From positions 62,001 through 126,000 of the forward strand of contig NZ_QOLA01000013.1 of assembly GCF_003324565.1 (NCBI RefSeq): a stretch of DNA of 64,000 nt, read 5' to 3'. The translations under genes and the position numbers were made by a program. The notes under the pieces are model-generated. The model was not told the DNA's origin, did not search any database, and saw nothing but the letters and a program-made list of their open reading frames with translations. This document shows positions 35,967 through 44,321 of this stretch, one piece after another (positions within the stretch are counted from its first letter, which is position 1; each line of letters begins with the position of its first letter). This DNA comes from Streptomyces sp. SDr-06 (GTDB taxonomy: Bacteria > Actinomycetota > Actinomycetes > Streptomycetales > Streptomycetaceae).

Positions 35967-36991
35967 CAGGCGGTTACCTCACTGGAGTCGGGGTCGGCGT
36001 CGGCACGGAAGTGAGCGGCGGTCTCGGCGTTCCCGGCGGTCTCGGCGACCAGGTCCCAGGCGAGCAGGCCCGCCCCGAGGCAGCCGGCGGTGTCGCCGAG
36101 GGCCGCGGGGACGATCTCGGGCAGCTTCTGGAACGTCACGCGCTCCTCGACGGCGGCCCGAAGCGGCACGAACAAGGTTTCCCCGGCTTCGGCGAGTCCG
36201 CCACCGATGATCAGCGTGCGGGGGTCGAGCAGGGTGAGCGCGGTGACCAGCCCGTCGGCGAGCGCCTCCACCGCGTCGCGCCACACGGCGAGCGCCCGGG
36301 GGTCGCCGGACTCGACGGCCTTGGCGCAGTCGGCGGCGTCCGCGTCCGGGTCCCCGCTCGCCTCGGCCCAGGCGAGCGTCACCGCGGAGGCCGAGGCCAG
36401 CCGCTCCAGACAGCCCCGCTGGCCGCAGGGGCAGGGGATGCCTCCGGGGCGTACGACGATGTGGCCGATCTCCCCGGCGAAACCGTGCGCGCCCGGCTCG
36501 ACCCGGCCGTCGATGCCGATGGCGCCCGCGATGCCGGTGCCCAGCGGCACGAACAGGAAGCGGTCGGCGCCCTTGCCCGCGCCGATCCGGCCCTCGGCCA
36601 GTCCTCCGGTGCGCACGTCGTGGCCGAGCGCGACCGGCACGCCGTGCAGCCGCTCGCTGAGCAGCCGCCGCATGGGGACGTCGCGCCAGCCCAGATTGGC
36701 CGCGTAGGCGGCGATGCCGTTCTCGGCGTCCACGATGCCGGGCACGGCGACGCCCGCCGCGACCGCGCTCTCGCCCAGGTGCTCCTCGCCGTACGCCCGC
36801 AGGTCCGCGGCGAAGTCGAGGATCGACTCGACGACGGCCTCGGGCCCGCGCTCTCTGCCGGTGGGCCTGCGCGCCTCGTGGAGGAGCGTGGGCGGGCTGG
36901 GGGGATTCCCCCCGGACAGCACGGTTCCCGCCCCGACCAGGGCGGCCTTCATCCCGGTGCCGCCCACATCCAGGGCGATGACGTGTCTCAC
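35966..36991 (-). CDS. nagK: ROK-family N-acetylglucosamine kinase
   Basis: 341-residue sugar kinase. It shows the phosphate-binding VIALDVGGTGMKAALVG, GIVDAENGIAAYAANLGW, catalytic-site DVRTGGLAEGRIG, the EIGHI motif, and the ROK zinc site in CPCGQRGCLERLAS. No DNA-binding domain precedes it, so it is an enzyme rather than a NagC-type repressor. As first gene of nagK-nagA it produces GlcNAc-6-phosphate. A DasR-type operator lies 30 nt upstream of the GTG. Confidence 0.88.
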   Translation of the reverse strand: MRHVIALDVGGTGMKAALVGAGTVLSGGNPPSPPTLLHEARRPTGRERGPEAVVESILDFAADLRAYGEEHLGESAVAAGVAVPGIVDAENGIAAYAANLGWRDVPMRRLLSERLHGVPVALGHDVRTGGLAEGRIGAGKGADRFLFVPLGTGIAGAIGIDGRVEPGAHGFAGEIGHIVVRPGGIPCPCGQRGCLERLASASAVTLAWAEASGDPDADAADCAKAVESGDPRALAVWRDAVEALADGLVTALTLLDPRTLIIGGGLAEAGETLFVPLRAAVEERVTFQKLPEIVPAALGDTAGCLGAGLLAWDLVAETAGNAETAAHFRADADPDSSEVTA

Positions 36992-37020
36992 GGGGGACAG
37001 TCTCGCGCCAACACCCACTA

Positions 37021-37036
37021 AAGGTCTAGTCCACTC
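37021..37036. promoter_or_regulatory. DasR-type operator (dre) for nagKA
   Basis: AAAGGTCTAGTCCACT matches 13 of 16 positions of the dre model AGTGGTCTAGACCACT. It lies 30 nt upstream of nagK on the minus strand, a suitable site for repression. Confidence 0.8.
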
Positions 37037-37117
37037 GCCGGAAGAGGGAGAAAGCGCTTTCCGCGCTGAAAATTCCCCAATGTACTCTTGCACCGGGCGT
37101 TGCGGAAGCGATATGCG

Positions 37118-37133
37118 ACTGGTGTAGACCTCA
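37118..37133. promoter_or_regulatory. DasR-type operator (dre) for the divergent binding-protein gene
   Basis: ACTGGTGTAGACCTCA matches 13 of 16 positions of the dre variant ACTGGTCTAGACCACT. It lies 92 nt before the sugar-binding lipoprotein gene. With the site at 37021 it gives each divergent unit one operator. Confidence 0.8.
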
Positions 37134-37225
37134 TACCCCCGTATGAGGGAAAATCGCAGCTCATTACAGGACGTCACGGGGGACCGACTGGATCCGCCAG
37201 GATCACGACGAGGGTGGGATAGCGC

Positions 37226-38491
37226 GTGCAGCGGCGCTTCTTGGGCTTGACCGCGGCGGTGGCCGCATTCGGCATGACGGCAGTGCTCTCGGGATGCGGC
37301 GGGCAGAGCGGCTCCGGCGACGTCACCCTCAAGCTGGTGGCCGCGGACTATGACATATCCGGCGGCGGCAGCACGAAGACGTACTGGCACAACGTTGTCG
37401 CGGACTTCGAGAAGAAGAACCCGGGCATCAAGGTCGACGTCCAGATCTTCTCCTGGGACGTCGTCGACGCCAAGGTCGCCGAGATGGTGAAGGCGGGCAA
37501 CGCCCCCGACATCGCGCAGATCGGCGCGTACTCCGACTACGCGGCGACCGGCAAGCTCTACAGCGTCGACCAGCTGCTCTCCATCCCCGTCGAGGCCAAC
37601 TTCCTGTCGCCGCTGGCGGACGCGGGCAACGTCAAGCGCGTCCAGTACGGCATGCCGTTCGTGGCCTCCACGCGCCTGCTCTTCTACAACCAGACGCTGT
37701 TCGACCAGGCCCACATCAAGGCGCCGACCACCTGGGGCGAGCTCGCCTCCGACGCCAAGGCGCTCAAGGCCAAGGGGGTCAAGACCCCCTTCGCGCTGCC
37801 GCTCGGCAGCGAGGAGGCGCAGGCCGAGACCATGATGTGGATGCTCAGCGGCAACGGCGGCTACACCAACACCGTCGACGGCTACGACATCGACTCGCCC
37901 GAGAACATCCAGACCTTCGACTGGCTGAAGACCAACCTGGTCGAGCCCGAGCTGACCGGCCCGGTCGCGCCCGGCAAGCTCAACCGCCAGGACGCCTTCG
38001 ACGCGTTCGCCAAGGGCGAGGTCGGCATGCTCAACGGCCACCCCTCGCTGATGGAGCAGGCCAAGAAGAAGGGCATCAAGTTCGGCATGGTCCCGCTGCC
38101 CGGACCGAACGGACCGGCCAAGGCGGCGATGGGCGTCGCCGACTGGATCATGGGCTTCAAGCAGGGCGGGCACCGGGCGCAGATCGGCAAGTTCCTGGAC
38201 TTCACGTTCGCCGACCAGAACGTGCTGAATTTCGCGGAGCAGTACGACCTGCTGCCGTCCACGGTGTCGGCCTCCTCGGCGATGGCCGTGGACGCCAAGC
38301 ACAAGGACCTCAAGCCGTTCCTGACCGCCCTGCCCACGTCCGAGCTGCCCCCGGTCGGCAAGACGTCGTGGCCGAAGGTGAGCGAGACGGTGAAGAAGAA
38401 GATCGGCTCGGCGGTGACTCCGGGGGGCTCCCCGAAGGCGGTCCTCCAGGACATCGCGAAGGTGGCGACGGACGCGGAGAACGCGGAGTAG
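37226..38491 (+). CDS. Sugar ABC transporter substrate-binding lipoprotein
   Basis: 421-residue extracellular binding protein of the MalE/CUT1 class. The signal peptide ends in lipobox LSGC (lipidated Cys near residue 24). The solute-binding fold shows FEKKNPGIKVDVQIFSWDVV, APDIAQIGAYSDYAATGKL, GMPFVASTRLLFYNQTLFD and GEVGMLNGHPSLMEQA. No permease or ATPase gene is adjacent: MsiK at 12 kb is the likely ATPase, but the permease is outside the window or shared. A dre operator and the divergent nagKA suggest an N-acetylated amino sugar as ligand, which is an inference. Confidence 0.87.
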   Translation: MQRRFLGLTAAVAAFGMTAVLSGCGGQSGSGDVTLKLVAADYDISGGGSTKTYWHNVVADFEKKNPGIKVDVQIFSWDVVDAKVAEMVKAGNAPDIAQIGAYSDYAATGKLYSVDQLLSIPVEANFLSPLADAGNVKRVQYGMPFVASTRLLFYNQTLFDQAHIKAPTTWGELASDAKALKAKGVKTPFALPLGSEEAQAETMMWMLSGNGGYTNTVDGYDIDSPENIQTFDWLKTNLVEPELTGPVAPGKLNRQDAFDAFAKGEVGMLNGHPSLMEQAKKKGIKFGMVPLPGPNGPAKAAMGVADWIMGFKQGGHRAQIGKFLDFTFADQNVLNFAEQYDLLPSTVSASSAMAVDAKHKDLKPFLTALPTSELPPVGKTSWPKVSETVKKKIGSAVTPGGSPKAVLQDIAKVATDAENAE

Positions 38492-38591
38492 TCCGCGCGA
38501 GGGTGGGCGCACGCAGGGGCTCGCCCCTGCACCCGGCCCCACCCGGTCCGCACCCCGGGCCCCTTCTGCCCGGGGCGGGCCCCGACCCCGG

Positions 38592-38700
38592 GGCCCGTAT
38601 GTCGTCCGCGGGCCGTGGGCGGCTGGTCGCGCAGTTCCCCGCGCCCCTGGGTGGGTTGTTCCCTGCGGGGTGGTCATGTGTGCCCCGCGCCCCTCAGCAG
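38592..38700 (-). repeat. Dispersed repeat unit, minus orientation
   Basis: Within the 289-nt gap after the binding-protein gene there is one copy of the 58-bp unit (complement core TCGCGCAGTTCCCCGCGCCC at about 38629) and a partial copy at about 38686. The rest of the gap shows no gene. Confidence 0.65.
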
Positions 38701-38780
38701 TACTGGTGCCGGCCGGCATGGGCTTCTTCGGTCTGGGCGGGGCCGGACCGGCACCCCGGGACGGGGGCTACCGTGGGGCC

Positions 38781-39011
38781 ATGACAGAGGAGCTGGACGA
38801 CCGCGCGAAGGCCGTGCTGCGGATGGAGGGGCGATCCTGGCCCGCCCCGGGGGCCAAGGAGAGGGCCGTCCGAGAAGAGCTCGGAATGTCCCCCACGCGC
38901 TACTACCAACTGCTCAACGCCCTCCTCGACGACACCCGCGCCCTCGCCCACGACCCCGTCACGGTCAACCGCCTGCGCCGGGTCAGGGACGAACAGCGCG
39001 ACCGCCGCTGA
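38781..39011 (+). CDS. DUF3263 small helix-turn-helix-like protein
   Basis: 76-residue protein matching the actinobacterial DUF3263 family: LDDRAKAVLRMEGRSWPAPG, then KERAVREELGMSPTRYYQLL, a helix-turn-helix-like core. The C-terminus is basic (VNRLRRVRDEQRDRR). It is probably a small DNA-binding protein. TACCGT lies 6 nt before the ATG with no SD, so a leaderless mRNA is expected. It sits directly upstream of otsB. Confidence 0.82.
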   Translation: MTEELDDRAKAVLRMEGRSWPAPGAKERAVREELGMSPTRYYQLLNALLDDTRALAHDPVTVNRLRRVRDEQRDRR

Positions 39012-39079
39012 GGGACGCGCGCCGTTGCGCCATACGTGCCCCCGCCCCGCCGGGCCCGCTCCCCGATAAGGTCGACCGC

Positions 39080-39940
39080 ATGGGCAGCCAACCGCAACCC
39101 TTGCCGACCCCCGCCACTCAGTCCGGCCGTGAGGGACTCGCCGCGATCCTGGAGCGGCCGGAGCGCACCGTCGTGGCGATCGACTTCGACGGCACGCTCG
39201 CCGAGATCGTCCCCGACCCCGAGCAGGCCCGGGCCCACCCGGACGCAGTGCCCGCGCTGGCCGCACTCGCCCCGCACGTGGCCTCCGTCGCCGTGATCAC
39301 CGGCCGCCCGGCGGGCGTCGCGGTCCGCTACGGGGGCTTCGCGGGCGTACCCGGTCTGGAGCACCTCGTGGTGCTCGGCCACTACGGTGCCGAGCGCTGG
39401 GACGCGGTGACCGGCACGGTCCGTACCCCCGACCCCCACCCCGGCGTGGCCGCCGCCCGGGCGGACCTGCCCGGGTTCCTCGAAGCGCATGGCGCCTGGC
39501 GCGGTACGTGGGTGGAGGAGAAGGGGCAGGCCGTGGCGGTGCACACGCGGCGGGCCCGCGACCCGCAGGCCGCGTTCGAGGCCCTGCGCGGCCCCCTCGC
39601 GGAGCTGGCCACGCAGCACGGCCTGGTACTCGAACCGGGCCGCCTGGTACTGGAGTTGAGGCCGCCCGGCATGGACAAGGGGGTGGCGCTGGCGGCGTAC
39701 ATACGAGAGGTGGGCGCGGAGTCGGTCCTGTACGCGGGGGACGACCTGGGCGACCTCCCCGCGTTCACGGCCGTGGAGAAACTCCGCTCGGACGGGGTGC
39801 CGGGGCTGCTGGTGGCGGCGGACACGGTGATCCCGGAGCTGGCGGAAAGGGCGGACCTGCGGATGTCCGGCCCGGAGTCCACGGCCCGATTCCTGACCAC
39901 CCTGGCCACGCACCTGAACCAGCCCCCGTCCGCGCAGTAG
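39080..39940 (+). CDS. otsB: Trehalose-6-phosphate phosphatase
   Basis: 286-residue HAD-superfamily phosphatase that dephosphorylates trehalose 6-phosphate. Motif I is VAIDFDGTLAEIVPDP, motif II is VAVITGRPAG, and motif III/IV residues occur in PPGMDKGVAL and YAGDDLGDLPAF. A cap domain lies between about residues 120 and 200. The -10-like TAAGGT lies 7 nt before the ATG and there is no SD. It converges with otsA, which makes its substrate. Confidence 0.92.
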   Translation: MGSQPQPLPTPATQSGREGLAAILERPERTVVAIDFDGTLAEIVPDPEQARAHPDAVPALAALAPHVASVAVITGRPAGVAVRYGGFAGVPGLEHLVVLGHYGAERWDAVTGTVRTPDPHPGVAAARADLPGFLEAHGAWRGTWVEEKGQAVAVHTRRARDPQAAFEALRGPLAELATQHGLVLEPGRLVLELRPPGMDKGVALAAYIREVGAESVLYAGDDLGDLPAFTAVEKLRSDGVPGLLVAADTVIPELAERADLRMSGPESTARFLTTLATHLNQPPSAQ

Positions 39941-39954
39941 CCCCGCCTTTCGTC

Positions 39955-40180
39955 CGCGGGCGCCGGGGCGGCTTTTCGCGCAGTTCCCCGCGCCCCTAAA
40001 GCCGTCTTCCTCCGCGGGCCGCGGGTGGCTGGTCGCGCAGTTCCCCGCGCCCCTGTAGGGGGCTCAGCATCGGCAACCTCAGCCCGTCATGGGGGTCCCC
40101 CCTGGCCCTTAAGGCCTTGGGGGAGATTGAGGACGAGCGCCCCTAAGGCGCGAACGGGGTCTGGGGCGGAGCCCCAGGGG
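39955..40180 (-). repeat. Composite 3'-end repeat downstream of otsA
   Basis: Read on the minus strand from the otsA stop: a GGGGCTCCGCCCC hairpin (about 40167-40180), the GCGCTCGTCCTCAATC module (about 40128-40143), an extra stretch with the dyad GGCCCTTAAGGCC (about 40105), then two array units (complement cores at about 39976 and 40033). This fills the gap between convergent otsB and otsA. Confidence 0.82.
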
Positions 40181-40186
40181 TTTCGG

Positions 40187-41650
40187 TCAGGCCAGCGCCT
40201 CAAGCTGGGCCAAGAACCAGCGCCGGGGCGAAAGCGCCGTCCCCGCCGCAGCGAGCCGCTTCGTCCGCTCAGCCCGCTCCCCCGCCCCCATCCCAAGCCC
40301 CGCGTGCAACGCGTCAGCCGTCCCCGTCACGTCGTACGGGTTCACGACCAGCGCGTCCTCCCCGAGCTCCTCGTACGCCCCCGCCTCCCGCGACAGCACG
40401 AGCACGCACCCCGCGTCGGACACGACGGGCACCTCCTTGGCGACGAGGTTCATGCCGTCCCGTACGGGGTTGACGAGGGCGACGTCCGCGAGGCGGTAGG
40501 CGGCCAGGGAGCGGGCGAAGTCGTCCTGGACGTGGAGCACGACCGGGGTCCAACCATCCGTCCCGTACGCCGAGTTGATGTCGGCGGCGACCCGCGCGAC
40601 CTCCGCCGTGTAGTCGCGGTACACCGCGAGGTCCTGCCGCGAGGGGTACGCGAAGGCGACGTGCACGACCCGCTCGCGCCACTCCGGGTGCGTGTCGAGC
40701 AGATGCCGGTAGGCGAGCAGGCCGCGCACGATGTTCTTGGACAGCTCGGTGCGGTCGACCCGCACGATCGTCTTGCGGCCGGCCCCGATCTGCTCGCGCA
40801 GGGAGACCATCCGCTCCTCGACGTCGGCCTCGTGCGCACGCCGGCGCAGGAAGTCGCCGTCCGCGCCGAGCGAATGGACGGCGATGTCCGTCTCGCGCGA
40901 GGGCGCCCCCGCCGGCCCGTGCCGGAAGAACCGGCGCCCGTCGACCCCGGGACCGGACAGCTCGCCCTCGTCCGGCCCCAGCACGCCCGCGACACAGTCC
41001 ATGAACGCCGAGGCCCACCGCGAGGTGAGGAACCCGAGCCGGTCCGCCCCCAGCATCCCCCGCAGCAGCTGCCGCGCGATGTCGTCGGGCAGCATCCGGA
41101 AGTAGTCGACCGGCGCCCAGGGGGTGTGGGAGAAGTGGCCGATCCGCAGGTCGGGGCGGAGCTCGCGGAGCAGGCCCGGCACCAGCGCGAGATGGTAGTC
41201 CTGCACCAGGACGCGCGCCCCGTCCGCGGCCTCGGCCGCGAGCGCCTCCGCGAAGGCCCGGTTGTACGCCTCGTACGAGGCCCACTGGCGCCGGAACTCC
41301 GCGTCGAAGACCGGTTCCAGCGGCGTCTGGTACAGCATGTGCTGGACGAACCACAGCACCGAGTTCGCGATGCCGTTGTAGGCGTCGGAGAAGACGGACG
41401 CCTCGATGTCCAGCATCCGGACACCTTTCTCGCCCACGCCGCGCCGCACCGCCTCGCGGTCCCCGTCGCCAAGCGCCGCGCACACCCACAAAGACTCCAC
41501 GTCGGAGCCGATCGCGCTGAGCCCGGACACGAGCCCGCCCCCGCCCCGCTTGGGTTCGAGCGAGCCGTCCTCCTTCAGGGCGTAGGAGACGGGGCCGCGG
41601 TTGGACGCGACGAGTACCTGGGCCCGGGGGGCTGCGTGCGCGGTGACCAT
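40187..41650 (-). CDS. otsA: Trehalose-6-phosphate synthase (GT20)
   Basis: 487-residue retaining glycosyltransferase joining UDP- or GDP-glucose to glucose 6-phosphate. It has the N-terminal glycine-rich loop LVASNRGPVSYAL...KRGGGGLVSG, VQDYHLALVPGLLRE, GHFSHTPWAPVDYFRMLP, RVDRTELSKNIVRGLLAY, and the C-terminal DGMNLVAKEVPV nucleotide-sugar site. TAGGTT lies 6 nt before the ATG without an SD. Trehalose is a stress protectant and spore reserve in Streptomyces. Confidence 0.95.
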   Translation of the reverse strand: MVTAHAAPRAQVLVASNRGPVSYALKEDGSLEPKRGGGGLVSGLSAIGSDVESLWVCAALGDGDREAVRRGVGEKGVRMLDIEASVFSDAYNGIANSVLWFVQHMLYQTPLEPVFDAEFRRQWASYEAYNRAFAEALAAEAADGARVLVQDYHLALVPGLLRELRPDLRIGHFSHTPWAPVDYFRMLPDDIARQLLRGMLGADRLGFLTSRWASAFMDCVAGVLGPDEGELSGPGVDGRRFFRHGPAGAPSRETDIAVHSLGADGDFLRRRAHEADVEERMVSLREQIGAGRKTIVRVDRTELSKNIVRGLLAYRHLLDTHPEWRERVVHVAFAYPSRQDLAVYRDYTAEVARVAADINSAYGTDGWTPVVLHVQDDFARSLAAYRLADVALVNPVRDGMNLVAKEVPVVSDAGCVLVLSREAGAYEELGEDALVVNPYDVTGTADALHAGLGMGAGERAERTKRLAAAGTALSPRRWFLAQLEALA

Positions 41651-41732
41651 GTGGCGAACCTAGCCCGACCCGGGGGCCCTCAAACACGCGTGCGCCCGCC
41701 CCTGGGGACCGGATCCGGCCACCGGCGCCCGG

Positions 41733-42707
41733 CTATGCCGCCCGGTGGACCTGGTACTCCTCGATGTCCCGCATGGGCGGCCGCTCCTCGGTGTCCACGG
41801 CGTACGTACGCGGCACGAAGCCGTGCTCGCCGCGCTCGAACTGGGTCAGCTCCGGGCGTACGAGAGGGGCCCGGGACAGCCGCAGCTGCGCGGTGCGGTA
41901 GATCGCGGCGGCCATCCGGCCGAGCGCCTGCCCGTCCTGGTGGCGGTGCTTGCGCACGCCCACGTCGACCTGCGCGAGCGCGTCGAGGCCCACCGTGTGC
42001 AGCGCGTCGACGAGGAGCGCCATCTCCACGCCGTACCCGACGGGGAAGGGCAGCCGCTCAAGGAGCGAGCGCCGGGCCGCGTACTCGCCGCCCAACGGCT
42101 GGACCACTCCGGCCAGTTGGGGCCAGTGCAGGTTGAGCAGCGGGCGCGCCACCAGCTCGGTGACCCGGCCGCCCTGGCCCGCCGCCGCCCCGAAGGGACG
42201 GTCGTACATCGCCTTGACGAAGTCGATGTCCGGGTCGGTCAGGAGCGGCCCGACGATCCCGGAGACGAACCCCGCGTCGAAGTCCTTCAGGTCGGCGTCG
42301 ATGAAGCACACGATGTCGCCGCTGGTCACCAGGAGCGAGCGCCACAGCACCTCGCCCTTGCCGGGCAGCGCGGGGACGCGCGGCAGGATCGCGTCCCGGT
42401 GCACGACCCGCGCGCCGGCCCGCTCCGCGACCTCGGCCGTACGGTCGGTGGAGCCGGAGTCGACGACCACGAGCTCGTCGACCAGAGGCACGGAAGCGGT
42501 CATCAGCTCGCGCCGGATCGCGGCCACGATGTCACCGACCGTGGCCTCCTCGTCGAGCGCGGGCAACACGACGCTCACCGTCGTGCCCGTCCGCTGTTTC
42601 GCGGCCAGGATCGTGTCGATCGGCCGCTGGGCCGCGGACCAGGAACGCCTGCTCAGCCAGCGTTCCACCTCTTCCAGCACGTCTCCCGGCCTCCTCGTGT
42701 GATCCAT
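41733..42707 (-). CDS. gpgS: Glucosyl-3-phosphoglycerate synthase
   Basis: 324-residue GT-A-fold glycosyltransferase of the GpgS family. It makes glucosyl-3-phosphoglycerate, precursor of glucosylglycerate and, in mycobacteria, of methylglucose polysaccharides. Recognisable are VSVVLPALDEEATVGDIVAA, VVVDSGSTDRTAEVAERAGA, CFIDADLKDFDAGFVSGIVG with the metal-binding Asp pair, QPLGGEYAARRSLLERLPFP and KHRHQDGQALGRMA. Its place beside otsA fits a group of compatible-solute genes. The upstream region is shared with the thrC riboswitch region. Confidence 0.88.
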   Translation of the reverse strand: MDHTRRPGDVLEEVERWLSRRSWSAAQRPIDTILAAKQRTGTTVSVVLPALDEEATVGDIVAAIRRELMTASVPLVDELVVVDSGSTDRTAEVAERAGARVVHRDAILPRVPALPGKGEVLWRSLLVTSGDIVCFIDADLKDFDAGFVSGIVGPLLTDPDIDFVKAMYDRPFGAAAGQGGRVTELVARPLLNLHWPQLAGVVQPLGGEYAARRSLLERLPFPVGYGVEMALLVDALHTVGLDALAQVDVGVRKHRHQDGQALGRMAAAIYRTAQLRLSRAPLVRPELTQFERGEHGFVPRTYAVDTEERPPMRDIEEYQVHRAA

Positions 42708-42818
42708 CTCGCGGTTCGGACGACTATCTCAACCGTCCAGGGCTTCGGTTACAGTCTTGAACAACGCGGATGACCGTCGCATGTCGGGGGTCGTCGTCAC
42801 GCTGACAATCGAATACCG

Positions 42819-42960
42819 CTCATCCAGAGGGGCAGAGGGAAACGGCCCGTTGAAGCCCCGGCAACCCTCCAGTCGGTTCTCGTCGATCAAGACACGAGGC
42901 CACCGGCTAGGGAAGGTGCCAAATCCGTCTCATGGCGAAGTTCGCCCTGAGGAAGATGAG
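42819..42960 (+). ncRNA. SAM-I (S-box) riboswitch upstream of thrC
   Basis: The aptamer core is clear: AGAGGGGCAGAGGGAAACGG, then CCCGTTGAAGCCCCGGCAACC and AAGGTGCCAAATCCGTC, all in S-box order. P1 forms between CTCATC (42819-42824) and GATGAG (42955-42960), ending 19 nt before the thrC ATG. The right P1 strand abuts GGAGAAAGGG, and GGAG can also pair with CTCC just before the ATG. Translational control by S-adenosylmethionine is therefore likely. Confidence 0.9.
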
Positions 42961-42979
42961 GAGAAAGGGCCTCCCCTCC

Positions 42980-44290
42980 ATGTCCGCACAGACTGTTGAC
43001 AGCGCTACCTCTGCCGAGACCACTTCCGGCACCCCCGTCGATCTCGGTCCCGCGTCCGGGCTTTCCTGCCGTGAGTGCGGCCAGCGTTTCGAACTCGGCC
43101 CGATCTTCGCCTGCGAACTGTGTTTCGGACCGCTCGAAGTGGCTTATGACCTGCCGCTCGGCGACCCCGAGGCGCTGCGCAAGCAGATCGAGGCGGGCCC
43201 CGAGAACATCTGGCGTTACGCGCCGCTGCTGCCCGTCCCCGCCGACGTGGCCGACAAGCCGAACCTGAACCCGGGCTTCACCAAGCTCGTCAAGGCCGAG
43301 AACCTGGCGCGCGAGCTGGGCGTCGAGCCGGGCAAGCTGTTCGTCAAGGACGACTCCGGCAACCCGACGCACTCCTTCAAGGACCGGGTCGTCGCCCAGG
43401 CCCTGGAGGCCGCCCGCGCCTTCGGCTTCACCACGCTCTCCTGCTCCTCCACCGGAAACCTCGCGGGCGCGGTCGGCGCCGCCGCCGCGCGGGCCGGCTT
43501 CCGCTCGTGCGTGTTCATCCCGCACGACCTGGAGCAGGGCAAGGTCGTCATGGCCGCGGTGTACGGCGGCGAGCTCGTCGGCATCGAGGGCAACTACGAC
43601 GACGTGAACCGCTTCTGCTCCGAGCTCATCGGCGACCCGCTCGGCGAGGGCTGGGGCTTCGTCAACGTCAACCTGAGGCCGTACTACGGCGAGGGTTCCA
43701 AGACGCTGGCGTACGAGATCTGCGAGCAGCTCGGCTGGCGGCTGCCCGACCAGCTGGTCATCCCGATCGCCTCGGGCTCCCAGCTCACCAAGATCGACAA
43801 GGGGCTTCAGGAGCTCATCAAGCTCGGCCTGGTCGAGGACAAGCCGTACAAGATCTTCGGCGCTCAGGCCGAGGGCTGCTCCCCGGTGTCCACCGCCTTC
43901 AAGGCCGGGCACGACGTCGTACGGCCCCAGAAGCCGGACACCATCGCCAAGTCGCTGGCCATCGGCAACCCGGCGGACGGGCCGTACGTCCTGGACATCG
44001 CGCGCCGCACGGGCGGTGCGGTGGAGGACGTCGACGACGAGCAGATCGTCGACGCCATCAAGCTGCTCGCCCGGACCGAGGGCATCTTCGCGGAGACCGC
44101 GGGCGGTGTGACGGTCGGCGTCACGCGCAAGCTCATCGAGGCCGGTCTCATCGACCCGTCGCTCACCACGGTCGTGCTCAACACCGGCGACGGGCTCAAG
44201 ACCCTGGACGCGGTGGCCGCCACGTCCCAGGCGACCGCGACCATCCGCCCGAGCCTGGACGCCTTCCGCGACGCGGGCCTCGCCCACTGA
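42980..44290 (+). CDS. thrC: Threonine synthase
   Basis: 436-residue PLP enzyme converting O-phosphohomoserine to threonine. It has a zinc-ribbon-like N-terminus (CRECGQRFELGPIFACELCF), the PLP-lysine motif NPTHSFKDRVV, CSSTGNLAGAVGAAAARAGF, and IPIASGSQLTKIDKG for the phosphate site. The ATG at 42980 is preceded by GGAGAAAGGG. In-frame ATGs at 42932 and 42956 lie inside the riboswitch and are unlikely starts. A MoaD-like gene follows by 31 nt. Confidence 0.93.
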   Translation: MSAQTVDSATSAETTSGTPVDLGPASGLSCRECGQRFELGPIFACELCFGPLEVAYDLPLGDPEALRKQIEAGPENIWRYAPLLPVPADVADKPNLNPGFTKLVKAENLARELGVEPGKLFVKDDSGNPTHSFKDRVVAQALEAARAFGFTTLSCSSTGNLAGAVGAAAARAGFRSCVFIPHDLEQGKVVMAAVYGGELVGIEGNYDDVNRFCSELIGDPLGEGWGFVNVNLRPYYGEGSKTLAYEICEQLGWRLPDQLVIPIASGSQLTKIDKGLQELIKLGLVEDKPYKIFGAQAEGCSPVSTAFKAGHDVVRPQKPDTIAKSLAIGNPADGPYVLDIARRTGGAVEDVDDEQIVDAIKLLARTEGIFAETAGGVTVGVTRKLIEAGLIDPSLTTVVLNTGDGLKTLDAVAATSQATATIRPSLDAFRDAGLAH

Positions 44291-44321
44291 GCCTCTGCCG
44301 ATCGACTAGGAGTACCGAACC

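Noticed and set aside
42932..42979. Upstream ATG starts for thrC
   Set aside because: They lie within the riboswitch P1 region and would add a basic leader without homology; the ATG at 42980 has a ribosome-binding site.
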